A stretch of DNA of 64,000 nt from Streptomyces physcomitrii (GTDB lineage Bacteria > Actinomycetota > Actinomycetes > Streptomycetales > Streptomycetaceae), in the NCBI RefSeq assembly GCF_012273655.1, contig NZ_JAAWWP010000002.1, positions 566,017-630,016 of the forward strand. Reading direction: 5' to 3'. A program made the position numbers and the translations under genes. Below, piece by piece: positions 36,966 to 45,297 of this stretch (within the stretch, counting starts at the first letter, position 1; each line of letters begins with the position of its first letter). Under the pieces are notes generated by a model, which ran no database searches, had not been told where the DNA came from, and saw only the letters and a list, made by a program, of their open reading frames with translations.

Positions 36966-38891
36966 TCAGTTCCTGCTGAAGCCCATCCCCAGGTAGTTGA
37001 ACTCGCTGCCCGCGGACGGCTTGCTGATCAGCTCCTCGCTGAGGAACATATGGCCGTTCCGGTACCGCAGTTCGGCCCGGTCGGGCGAGAGCCCGATCAG
37101 CGCGCGCAGCACCTGCCGGTCGTCCGTGGTCTCCAGGAGCTTGGTCTGCTTCATCGTCTTGCTGTCGATGGAGACGACCTGGTGCCCCTTGTCGTACGGA
37201 CCGCTCTTGTACGCGAGGAGGTTGGTGCCGTCCATGCGCATCGGGAAGAGCTTGTAGCCGTTGCCGCCGTCCATCCGGTCGCCGGTGAGCTTGCCGGTGG
37301 CCAGCGAGAAGGCGACGACCTCGTTGGTGCGCTCGTAGGACTTGCCGCCGGTGCCCTCGTGCTCCTCGGTCGGGACGTAGAGCTTGTCGCTGCCGACCAC
37401 GATGCCGCTGCAGCTGTAGACCTTGTTCACCTCGCAGCGGTGCATGCTGTACCGCTCCGGGTCGAGGGAGATCTTGAAGCGCAGCTTGCCCGCGTCGTCG
37501 AAGGAGAAGACGTCGGAGGTGCCGGGCAGGGTCTGCTCACCGGAGTCCACGCCGACCACGACCGGCTTGGTGGAGATCACCTTGGCGTTGTCGACGCCCG
37601 CGGCGAGCGGGTACTTCCAGAGCGGCGAGCCGTCCTTCGGGTTCAGCCGCTGGATCTCGTACTTGTAGTCGCCGTAGCTGCCGCACCGGTAGAGGGCGAC
37701 CAGCTGCTCGCCGCCCGCGTAGCCGACGTCCTCGCAGGAGTCGCCGACGTTCGGGCTCCACAGCTTCTTGCCGGTCTTCACATCCCAGGCCGCGCCGCCG
37801 CTGAGGCCCGAACCGGCCGCGACGGTGTCACCGACGATGGTGACCTCCTCGAACTTCATCGGCTGGTCGGAGACGTCGAGGTGCTTGGTCCACTTCTGGC
37901 TGCCGTCGTTCAGGTCGAAGGCGGTGACCTCGGTGCAGGGGTTGTACTTCTCCTTCTTGGACGCGGCGTGCAGCACCACGGCCACGCCGTCCGCGGAGAG
38001 CTCCTTGGAGCCGCCGCAGGTCTCGCCCTTGAGCGGCAGGGTCCAACTCTCCTTGCCGGTGCCGAGCGCGTAGCCCTTGACCTCGGCGTAGGAGGACTTC
38101 GCGTAGATCTTGTCGTTCAGCCAGGAGCCGGAGACGTTGCGGACCTCGTCCTTGGGGACCTCGGGCTGGGGGATCTGGAGCGAGACCTTGGCCGAGGGGT
38201 CCGAGGGGACCTTCTCCTCGCCGCCGTAGCCGCCCTTCTCCCCTTCGCCGCCCTTGCCGCCGTCAGTGCCGCCGGAGCTGGAGCCCGCCTCGTCCTTGCC
38301 GTCGTCGGAGCTGTTGGCGTAGAGGACGCCGCCGCCGATGATCAGCGCCATGGCGGCGACCGCCGCGGTGATGATCCAGACCACCGGGCTGATCTTCTTG
38401 CCGCCGCCGGGGCCCTGGCCGCCGGTGAGCACGGTGTTCGGCTGGGCGTAGCCGCCGGGCTGCTGGCCCGGGTAGCCGTAGCCCGGCTGGCCGCCCTGCA
38501 CGGTGCCCGGCGGCGGGGGCGGGGCGGAACCCGGTCCGCCCGGGTAGCCGTACGCGGACTGCCCCGCGATCATCGTCGGCTGCTGGGAGATCTGGGTGGG
38601 CTGCTGGGCGGGCGGCGGCGGAGGCACCGGGGCGCCCGCGGGCGGCGGCGGGGTGGCCGGAGGACCCGCGGGCGGCGGCGGAGCGGCCGGGGCACCGGCG
38701 GGCGGCGGCGGGGTACCGGGCGCCTGGCCGGGCTGCTGCGGGTAGCCGTAGCCCGGTTCCGGCGCCTTCTCGAAGCTCGGCGGGTTCTGGCCCTGCTGCG
38801 GGTGGTGGCCCGGCGGGTTCGGCGGGGGGTCCTGCGGGGCGCCGAAGCCGCCCTGCGGGGGCTGGTTCGGCGGCTGGGGCGGCTGCGTCAT
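36966..38891 (-). CDS. Membrane-anchored PQQ-like beta-propeller protein (paralogue 1)
   Basis: 641-residue protein. A Pro/Gln/Gly-rich cytoplasmic N-terminus of about 165 residues has recurring G-Y-G-Y-P motifs. One transmembrane helix follows (about 170-190), then an acidic/Ser linker and an extracytoplasmic domain built of PQQ-like repeats (blades such as AWDVKTGKKLWSP, GYALGTGKESWTLP, RLNPKDGSPLWKYP). Such proteins bind partners rather than PQQ; no enzymatic motif is seen. ATG 38891 follows GAGGTAG. The upstream neighbour, 42 bases away, is a paralogue with the same layout, and the two form an operon. Streptomycete relatives are of unknown function. Confidence 0.87.
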   Translation of the reverse strand: MTQPPQPPNQPPQGGFGAPQDPPPNPPGHHPQQGQNPPSFEKAPEPGYGYPQQPGQAPGTPPPPAGAPAAPPPPAGPPATPPPPAGAPVPPPPPAQQPTQISQQPTMIAGQSAYGYPGGPGSAPPPPPGTVQGGQPGYGYPGQQPGGYAQPNTVLTGGQGPGGGKKISPVVWIITAAVAAMALIIGGGVLYANSSDDGKDEAGSSSGGTDGGKGGEGEKGGYGGEEKVPSDPSAKVSLQIPQPEVPKDEVRNVSGSWLNDKIYAKSSYAEVKGYALGTGKESWTLPLKGETCGGSKELSADGVAVVLHAASKKEKYNPCTEVTAFDLNDGSQKWTKHLDVSDQPMKFEEVTIVGDTVAAGSGLSGGAAWDVKTGKKLWSPNVGDSCEDVGYAGGEQLVALYRCGSYGDYKYEIQRLNPKDGSPLWKYPLAAGVDNAKVISTKPVVVGVDSGEQTLPGTSDVFSFDDAGKLRFKISLDPERYSMHRCEVNKVYSCSGIVVGSDKLYVPTEEHEGTGGKSYERTNEVVAFSLATGKLTGDRMDGGNGYKLFPMRMDGTNLLAYKSGPYDKGHQVVSIDSKTMKQTKLLETTDDRQVLRALIGLSPDRAELRYRNGHMFLSEELISKPSAGSEFNYLGMGFSRN

Positions 38892-38933
38892 GGCGTGTCT
38901 ACCTCTGGGGACGTGGTGGTCAGGAGCGGGCGG

Positions 38934-40745
38934 TCAGTTGCCGTAGGCCAGCATGAGTTTCTGCTGGCTGCCGGAGTTGCTGAGCCGCGTGCTGGAGATG
39001 TAGAAGCGCCCGTCCACGTAGTCGATGTCCCGGGAGAAGAAGCTGTTCTCGATCTCCGAGGGGCCCGAGGGGTTCTGCAGGAGCTTCTTCGGCGTGTGGC
39101 TCTTGCCGGCGGCCGGGATCGCGTAGACGGTGCCGCCCCCGTCGTAGGTGGGCTCCAGATAGGCGATCAGGTTGCCGTCCTCGACCTTCATCGGGAGCAG
39201 CGTGCTGTCGCCGGGCGCCTTGGTGCGCCACTTCTCCTTGCCGGTGTCCAGGTCGACCGCCACGACCTCGTTGGCGCCGGTGGTCTTGTCGGTCGGCAGG
39301 TAGAGCGTGTCGGCGTCGGCGGCGACACCGGAGCAGCTGCTCAGCTCGCGGCCGATGGAGAACATCCCGCACTCCGGGGCGAAGGGCCCGTCGACGCTGA
39401 CCTCACTGCGGGTCGCGCTGCTGTTCTCCTTGAAGGTGGTGATGTTCCACTGCTTCTTGTCCTTGTTGGTGAGGTACACCACGACCGGCTTGGTCGAGTA
39501 CACCTTGTCGACCGTCCAGCCCTTGGGGAACGCCTTGTTCCACTTGGTCTTGCCGGTCTTGGCGTCGATCTCCTCCAGCTCGTCGTGCTCGTTGGGCTGG
39601 CTCGCCGCGCAGGACAGCGAGACGAGGATCTTCTCGCCCCCGGCGAAGCCGTTGGGGAAGCAGACGCCCTCCTCCTTCTTGCCCTTCTCCCAGATCTTGT
39701 CGCCGCTGGAGAGGTCGTAGCCGGTCCCGGACATGGAGCGCCCGACGACCAGGGTGTTGCCGGTGATGCCGAGGCTGACGCTGATGGTGCTGTCGAACAT
39801 CCCGCCCTCGCCGAGGGTCCGGGTCCAGCCCTTCTTGCCGGTCTTGAGGTCGATCAGCTGGAGCTTGTTGCAGCGGGCGGAGGTGGAGCGGCCGTTCTCG
39901 TAGGCCACCACGACCTTGCCGTCGGCGCTGGCGGTCTGCGTCGCCCCGCAGATCTTCGCCGGGAAGGTGATCTTCTCCCAGGCCGGCTGGCCGCCGTCGA
40001 TCCTGTAGCCGACGACCTCCTTGTACGCGGCCTTCACCGCGACCTGGTCGGTTATCCACATGCCGGGGGCGTCGCCGCCCGAGCCGGGCACGTCCGGGGC
40101 CTCCTTGTACCAGAGGACCTTCGCCTCGCCGTCCTTGCGGCCCGCGTTGAGGTCCTCCTGCTCCTCCTTGCCGTCACCGCTGCCGTCACCGGGGTTGATC
40201 GGCGCGGAGGCGGAGGGCTTGGGGTCCTTCTTCTCGGCCTCGGGCTTCTTGTCGTCGTCGCCGCTCATGGTGACCGCGGCGACCACACCGCCCGCCACCA
40301 GGAGCACCGCGACGGCCGCGGCGATCACGATGCCGGTCTTGCCCCGGAAGAAGCCGCCGGGGCCACCGGGACCGCCGGGACCGGGCGCGCCCGCGAACTG
40401 CTGCTGCGGATAGCCGTATCCGGGCTGCTGGCCGTAGGGCCCGGGCTGGGTCGGCGCGTTGTACGGACCCGGCTGCTGACCGTAGGGCCCGGGCTGCTGG
40501 CCGTAGGGACCCTGCTGGGTCGGCTGGCCGTACGGGCCCGGGGCGCCCGGCGGCTGCTGCGGGTAGCCGTAGCCGGGCTGGCCCGCGGTGGGCGGGGTGT
40601 TCGGCGGCGGGGTCGGCGGCATGCCGGGCGGCGCGGCGGGCGGCGGGCCCGCCGGGCTCTGCGGCGGCTGGCCCGACTGGCCCTGCTGCGGATCCTGCGG
40701 TGGTCCGAAACCGCCGGAGGGCGGCTGGTTGGGCGGCTGAGTCAT
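38934..40745 (-). CDS. Membrane-anchored PQQ-like beta-propeller protein (paralogue 2)
   Basis: 603-residue paralogue of the following gene. It has a Pro/Gln/Gly/Tyr-rich N-terminus (about 130 residues; GPYGQQ repeated four times), a transmembrane helix (about 137-160) and a charged linker (DDDKKPEAEKKDPKP). The extracytoplasmic PQQ-like propeller has blades such as LIDLKTGKKGWTRTL, EIDAKTGKTKWNKAF and AVDLDTGKEKWRT. ATG 40745 has AAGGGGGAAG upstream at a spacing of about 5; an in-frame ATG at 40790 is less likely. The N-terminus of both paralogues starts MTQPP(Q)PPNQPP, evidence of a tandem duplication. Confidence 0.87.
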   Translation of the reverse strand: MTQPPNQPPSGGFGPPQDPQQGQSGQPPQSPAGPPPAAPPGMPPTPPPNTPPTAGQPGYGYPQQPPGAPGPYGQPTQQGPYGQQPGPYGQQPGPYNAPTQPGPYGQQPGYGYPQQQFAGAPGPGGPGGPGGFFRGKTGIVIAAAVAVLLVAGGVVAAVTMSGDDDKKPEAEKKDPKPSASAPINPGDGSGDGKEEQEDLNAGRKDGEAKVLWYKEAPDVPGSGGDAPGMWITDQVAVKAAYKEVVGYRIDGGQPAWEKITFPAKICGATQTASADGKVVVAYENGRSTSARCNKLQLIDLKTGKKGWTRTLGEGGMFDSTISVSLGITGNTLVVGRSMSGTGYDLSSGDKIWEKGKKEEGVCFPNGFAGGEKILVSLSCAASQPNEHDELEEIDAKTGKTKWNKAFPKGWTVDKVYSTKPVVVYLTNKDKKQWNITTFKENSSATRSEVSVDGPFAPECGMFSIGRELSSCSGVAADADTLYLPTDKTTGANEVVAVDLDTGKEKWRTKAPGDSTLLPMKVEDGNLIAYLEPTYDGGGTVYAIPAAGKSHTPKKLLQNPSGPSEIENSFFSRDIDYVDGRFYISSTRLSNSGSQQKLMLAYGN

Positions 40746-40936
40746 CAGCGCTTCCCCCTTCACTGATTTTTCGGCACGCCAGTCATGCACAGGTCGTTTC
40801 TCGGTCGTCTTTCTATCACCCGCCGGCGGCCGGGTTTGCCGCCGGTGCGCCCCCTGTACCCAAGGGAGGACCGGCTTGTGATGCCGCTGTTACGCGGCGG
40901 CGCGCGCGGTGAGCGGGCGCAAACGGGGCGTACCGC

Positions 40937-42754
40937 TCAGGCATCCTCGGCGAGTTCGAGCCAGCGCATTTCCAACTCCTCGCGCTCGGCGACGAGTTCC
41001 CTCAGCTCCGCATCCCATTTCGCCACCTTTTCGAAATCAGTGGCATTGTCGGCGATCTGCTGGTGCTTGTCGGATTCCTTCTGGGAAATCCGGTCGAGTT
41101 GCCGCTCGATCTTCTGCAATTCCTTCTTCGCGGCCCGCTGTTCGGCCGCCGAGACCTTCTTCTCCTGCTTCTCCTCGGCCGCGGGGCCGCTCGCGGGCAC
41201 CGCCGGGGTGCTCGCCTCGGCCATCCGCGCCCGGCGCTCCAGGTACTCGTCGATGCCGCGCGGCAGCATCCGCAGCGTGGTGTCGCCGAGCAGGGCGAAG
41301 ACCCGGTCGGTGGTGCGCTCCAGGAAGAAGCGGTCGTGGGAGATGACGACCAGGGAGCCGGGCCAGCCGTCGAGCAGGTCCTCCAGCTGGGTCAGGGTCT
41401 CGATGTCGAGGTCGTTGGTGGGCTCGTCGAGGAAGAGCACGTTCGGCTCGTCCATCAGGAGCCGCAGCAGCTGGAGCCTGCGCCGCTCGCCGCCGGAGAG
41501 GTCGCCGACCGGGGTCCACTGCTTCTCCTTGGAGAAGCCGAAGGTCTCGCAGAGCTGCCCCGCGGTCATCTCGCGCCCCTTGCCGAGGTCGACGCGCTCG
41601 CGGACCTCGGAGACCGCCTGGAGCACCCTGAGGGCCGGGTCGAGTTCGGAGACCTCCTGGGAGAGGTAGGCGAGCTTCACGGTGCGGCCGACCTTGATCC
41701 GCCCGGCCGCGGGCTGCACCTCGCCCTCGCTGCGCGCGGCCTCGGCCAGCGCCCGCAGCAGCGAGGTCTTGCCCGCGCCGTTCACCCCGACCAGGCCGAT
41801 GCGGTCACCGGGTCCGAGCTGCCAGGTCAGGTGCCGCAGCAGCAGTTTGGGTCCGGCCTGGACGCTGACGTCGGCCAGCTCGAAGACGGTCTTGCCGAGC
41901 CGGGAGGAGGCGAACTTCATCAGCTCGGAGCTGTCCCGCGGCGGCGGTACGTCCGCGATCAGCTCGTTGGCCGCCTCCACCCGGAACCGCGGCTTGGAGG
42001 TGCGCGCCGGTGCCCCGCGGCGCAGCCAGGCCAGCTCCTTGCGGACCAGGTTCTGCCGCTTGACCTCCTCGGTGGCGGCGATCCGCTCGCGTTCGGCGCG
42101 CGCGAAGACGTAGTCGGAGTAGCCGCCCTCGTACTCGTAGACCGTGCCGCGCTGGACGTCCCACATGCGGGTGCAGACCTGGTCGAGGAACCAGCGGTCG
42201 TGGGTGACGCAGACCAGGGCGGAGCGGCGGGCCCGCAGATGGCCCGCGAGCCAGGAGATGCCCTCGACGTCGAGGTGGTTGGTGGGCTCGTCCAGGACGA
42301 TCAGGTCCTGTTCGGCGATGAGCAGCTTGGCGAGGGCGATCCGGCGCCGCTCGCCGCCGGAGAGCGGGCCGATGACGGTGTCCAGGCCCTGCGGGAAGCC
42401 GGGCAGCGCGAGCCCGCCGAAGAGCCCGGTGAGCACATCGCGGATCCGGGCGTCGCCCGCCCACTCGTGGTCGGCGAGGTCCCCGACCACCTCGTGCCGT
42501 ACGGTCGCCGCCGGGTCGAGGGAGTCGTGCTGGGTCAGCACCCCGGTCCGCAGCCCGCCGCTGTGCGTGACCCGCCCGGTGTCGGCCTCCTCCAGCTTGG
42601 CGAGCAGCCGGATCAGGGTGGTCTTGCCGTCGCCGTTGCGCCCGACGACACCGATCCGGTCACCCTCCGAGACGCCGAGGGACACCCCGTCGAGCAGGGC
42701 GCGGGTGCCGTAGACCTTGCTGACGGTCTCGACATTGACCAGATTGACGGCCAC
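40937..42754 (-). CDS. ABC-F family ATPase (Uup-like)
   Basis: 605-residue soluble protein with two ABC ATPase cassettes and no membrane part, the ABC-F type that acts on ribosomes. First cassette: GRNGDGKTT (about residues 37-45), LSGGERRR, DEPTNHLD. Second cassette: GVNGAGKTS (about 323), LSGGERRRLQLLRLL, DEPTNDLD. The linker between them (about 230-290) is the P-site tRNA interaction arm. The C-terminal charged coiled coil (about 520-600; EQRAAKKELQKIERQLDRI) is of the Uup type. GTG 42754 follows GAAGGAG at a spacing of 5. It is probably a housekeeping member; antibiotic-resistance function is not indicated. Confidence 0.93.
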   Translation of the reverse strand: MAVNLVNVETVSKVYGTRALLDGVSLGVSEGDRIGVVGRNGDGKTTLIRLLAKLEEADTGRVTHSGGLRTGVLTQHDSLDPAATVRHEVVGDLADHEWAGDARIRDVLTGLFGGLALPGFPQGLDTVIGPLSGGERRRIALAKLLIAEQDLIVLDEPTNHLDVEGISWLAGHLRARRSALVCVTHDRWFLDQVCTRMWDVQRGTVYEYEGGYSDYVFARAERERIAATEEVKRQNLVRKELAWLRRGAPARTSKPRFRVEAANELIADVPPPRDSSELMKFASSRLGKTVFELADVSVQAGPKLLLRHLTWQLGPGDRIGLVGVNGAGKTSLLRALAEAARSEGEVQPAAGRIKVGRTVKLAYLSQEVSELDPALRVLQAVSEVRERVDLGKGREMTAGQLCETFGFSKEKQWTPVGDLSGGERRRLQLLRLLMDEPNVLFLDEPTNDLDIETLTQLEDLLDGWPGSLVVISHDRFFLERTTDRVFALLGDTTLRMLPRGIDEYLERRARMAEASTPAVPASGPAAEEKQEKKVSAAEQRAAKKELQKIERQLDRISQKESDKHQQIADNATDFEKVAKWDAELRELVAEREELEMRWLELAEDA

Positions 42755-42841
42755 CAGGACTCCTTCTTGCGGTTCGGCCGCACCGCAGCGCGCGGGTCGG
42801 CTCGGCGTTCCAGCCTAGGCGTTCGGCCGGGGGGCGGGCGA

Positions 42842-42960
42842 AGCCGCAGGGGCCGGTGCTCCCGTACCGGTCCTGCGCGCCCCTCCCGTACGGGCAGGCC
42901 CGTCCTGCGGTACGAGCACGCCCGGCCCCGGCGGTACGAAAGCACCCGCCCCGGCGGTCA
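42842..42960. repeat. Degenerate tandem repeat with CGTAC core, about 23 bp period
   Basis: The spacer between the ABC-F gene and ispE is made of about five imperfect units, on the minus strand of the type CGTACCGCCGGGGCCGGGCG. GTAC occurs at about 42862, 42888, 42911 and 42934. Its left end abuts the spacer and its right end touches the ispE stop codon. Confidence 0.55.
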
Positions 42961-43851
42961 GACGACCGTGGCCCCCGGGGCGGGCGAGGTGGCGGTGCGG
43001 GCGGTGCGGCAGTGGCCCGAGGCGGTCAGGGCGGCGGCGATCCGCTCGGCGGCGCTCTCGTCGGCGGCGAGGAAGGCCGTGGTGGGCCCCGAGCCGGAGA
43101 CCAGGGCGGCGAGCGCGCCCGCGGCGCTGCCGGTGGCCAGGGTGTCCCGCAGCGCGGGGAAGAGCGAGAGGGCGGCGGGCTGGAGGTCGTTGGCCAGCCG
43201 GGCGGCGAGGGCGTGGGGGTCCCCGGTGCGCAGCGCCGCGAGGAGCTGCTCGTCGGCGGCGGGCGCGGGCACCCGGCGGCCCTCGGCGAGCCGGTCGAAC
43301 TCCCGGTAGACGGCCGGGGTGGAGAGCCCGCCCTCGGCCGCGGCGAAGACCCAGTGGAAGCCGCCGCCGACGTCCAGCGGCTCCAGCTTCTCGCCCCGCC
43401 CGGTGCCGAGCGCGGCCCCGCCGACCAGAGCGAAGGGCACATCGCTGCCCAACTCCGCGCAGATGTCGAGCAGTTCGGCCTGCGAGGCGCCGGTCCCCCA
43501 GAGCCGGTCGCAGGCGAGCAGGGCCCCGGCCGCGTCCGCGCTGCCGCCCGCCATGCCGCCCGCCACCGGGATGTCCTTGGCGATGTGCAGCCGGACGTCG
43601 GCCCGGCGCCCGTACCGCGCGGCCAGGGCGAGCGCGGCGCGGGCGGCCAGGTTGGTCTCGTCCAGCGGCACCAGCTCGCTGCCCGGTCCGGTGCAGCTCA
43701 GCGCGAGCGCGGGCGCCGGGGCCGCGGTGACCTCGTCGTACAGGCCGACCGCGAGGAAGACATTGGCGAGGTCGTGGAAGCCGTCGGGGCGCGCGGGCCC
43801 CACCGCGAGCTGGACGTTGACCTTCGCCGGAACCCGGACCGTGACCCCCAC
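42958..43851 (-). CDS. ispE: 4-diphosphocytidyl-2-C-methyl-D-erythritol kinase
   Basis: 297-residue GHMP kinase of the MEP isoprenoid pathway. It begins VTVRVPAKVNVQLAVG with the substrate-binding Lys-Asn pair, has the ATP loop PVAGGMAGGSADAAGAL (about residue 95) and SGSGPTTAFL near the C-terminus. I chose GTG 43851 because family members start here and GGAGAGG is upstream. The frame stays open to a GTG at 44001 that overlaps the ksgA stop (GTGA), which would add 50 low-complexity Ala/Glu/Thr residues. If that start is used, ksgA and ispE are translationally coupled. Confidence 0.93.
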   Translation of the reverse strand: MGVTVRVPAKVNVQLAVGPARPDGFHDLANVFLAVGLYDEVTAAPAPALALSCTGPGSELVPLDETNLAARAALALAARYGRRADVRLHIAKDIPVAGGMAGGSADAAGALLACDRLWGTGASQAELLDICAELGSDVPFALVGGAALGTGRGEKLEPLDVGGGFHWVFAAAEGGLSTPAVYREFDRLAEGRRVPAPAADEQLLAALRTGDPHALAARLANDLQPAALSLFPALRDTLATGSAAGALAALVSGSGPTTAFLAADESAAERIAAALTASGHCRTARTATSPAPGATVV

Positions 43852-43997
43852 CGCGTACCGCCTCTCCCCGTGTGCCGCTGTTCCTGCTGCTGCTTGTGCT
43901 GTTCCCGCTGCTGTTGTTGCTTCCGGTGCCTCTAGCACTTCCCGTACTTCCCGTACTTCCGCCGATGCCGCTTCCGGTGGCCGGGCCGCCGCACCGC

Positions 43998-44960
43998 TCA
44001 CCCACGGGCCTCCGCGATCCGGGCGAACTCCTCGACGGTGAGCGCCTCCCCGCGGGCCTGCGGGGAGACCCCGGCCGCGCGCAGCGCCTCCTCGGCGGCG
44101 GCGGCCGAGCCCGCCCAGCCCGCGAGGGCGGCGCGCAGGGTCTTGCGGCGCTGGGCGAAGGCCGCGTCGACCACCGCGAAGACCTGCTTGCGGGTGGCGG
44201 TGGTCACCGGCGGCGACTCCCGGCGGACCAGCGAGACCAGTCCGCTGTCGACGTTCGGCGCGGGCCAGAAGACCGAGCGCCCGATCGCCCCGGCCCGCTT
44301 CACCTCGGCGTACCAGTTGGCCTTCACCGAGGGCACCCCGTACACCTTCGAGCCGGGTGCGGCGGCGAGCCGGTCGGCGACCTCGGACTGCACCATCACC
44401 AGGGTGCGTTCGATGCTCGGGAAGGTCTCCAGCATGTGCAGCAGCACCGGCACGGCGACGTTGTACGGGAGGTTGGCGACCAGCGCGGTCGGCGGCGGCC
44501 CCGGCAGTTCGGTGACCCGCAGGGCGTCCTGGTGCACCAGGGCGAAGCGGGCGGCGCGCTCGGGCAGCCGGGCGGCGACGGTGGCGGGCAGGGCGGCGGC
44601 GAGCACCTCGTCGATCTCCACGGCGGTGACCCGGTCCGCGGCCTCCAGGAGCGCCAGGGTCAGCGAGCCGAGGCCCGGGCCGACCTCGACGACCACGTCC
44701 GTCGGCCGTACGTCCGCGGTGCGCACGATCCGGCGCACGGTGTTGGCGTCGATGACGAAGTTCTGGCCGCGCTGCTTGGTCGGGCGGACGCCGAGGGCGG
44801 CGGCCAGTTCGCGGATGTCGGCGGGCCCGAGCAGGGCGCCGGACTCCGCGGCGGCGCTGTCGGCGGGGCCCTCGGTGCTCTCGGCCGCGGCGCGGTCCGC
44901 GCCGGCTCCGGGGCCTGCTGCCGCGCCGGATCGGTCCGCGCCGGATTCAGTGGTGCTCAC
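43998..44960 (-). CDS. ksgA: 16S rRNA (adenine1518-N6/adenine1519-N6)-dimethyltransferase
   Basis: 320-residue KsgA/RsmA enzyme that dimethylates two adenosines in helix 45 of 16S rRNA. Seen: [21 protein letters not shown] motif [17 protein letters not shown], acidic E in [11 protein letters not shown], catalytic [11 protein letters not shown], and the C-terminal RKTLRAAL. About 45 Ala/Gly/Glu/Ser-rich residues precede the conserved part. GTG 44960 is taken; the ribosome-binding site is weak, and internal starts closer to GPADIRELA are possible. It lies between rpf and ispE, the standard actinobacterial order. Confidence 0.95.
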   Translation of the reverse strand: MSTTESGADRSGAAAGPGAGADRAAAESTEGPADSAAAESGALLGPADIRELAAALGVRPTKQRGQNFVIDANTVRRIVRTADVRPTDVVVEVGPGLGSLTLALLEAADRVTAVEIDEVLAAALPATVAARLPERAARFALVHQDALRVTELPGPPPTALVANLPYNVAVPVLLHMLETFPSIERTLVMVQSEVADRLAAAPGSKVYGVPSVKANWYAEVKRAGAIGRSVFWPAPNVDSGLVSLVRRESPPVTTATRKQVFAVVDAAFAQRRKTLRAALAGWAGSAAAAEEALRAAGVSPQARGEALTVEEFARIAEARG

Positions 44961-45171
44961 CGCACCAGGTTACGGGGGCCCGGGCACCCGCCCCGCCACC
45001 GCGTCCGCCCCGCACCGCACAGCCCGGGCGGACACCGGGGCGCCCGGGCACCCCCCTCGCGGGGCGGCACCCGGGCGCCGGGTGGGTGCGGGCACAAGGC
45101 GCGGGCCCGCACCCCGGACGGGAGGGCCTCCCCGCCGCTCGGGCGCGAAGGGCCCGGAGCGGCGGGGAGGC

Positions 45172-45243
45172 GGGCTGCCCCCGAGCCGCGGGCCGCCCCC
45201 GAGCCGCGGGCCGCCCCCGAGCTGCGGGCTGCCCCGGGGCGGC
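45172..45243. repeat. 18-bp tandem repeat, four copies
   Basis: Units at 45172, 45190, 45208 and 45226 with consensus GGGCCGCCCCCGAGCCGC; copies 1-3 differ at one or two positions, copy 4 is more eroded. It fills part of the 337-bp spacer 44961-45297 between ksgA and the rpf gene, in which no gene is seen. Confidence 0.85.
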
Positions 45244-45297
45244 GGGCTCAGCCGCCGCGCACCCCGTGCGTACGGTTCCCCGCCGGACCGGTGCCGC

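Noticed and set aside
42622..42648. Unusual Walker A (GRNGDGKTT) in the ABC-F protein taken as a defect
   Set aside because: The Asp is at a variable position of GxxGxGK(S/T) and is common in ABC-F proteins, so the site is intact.
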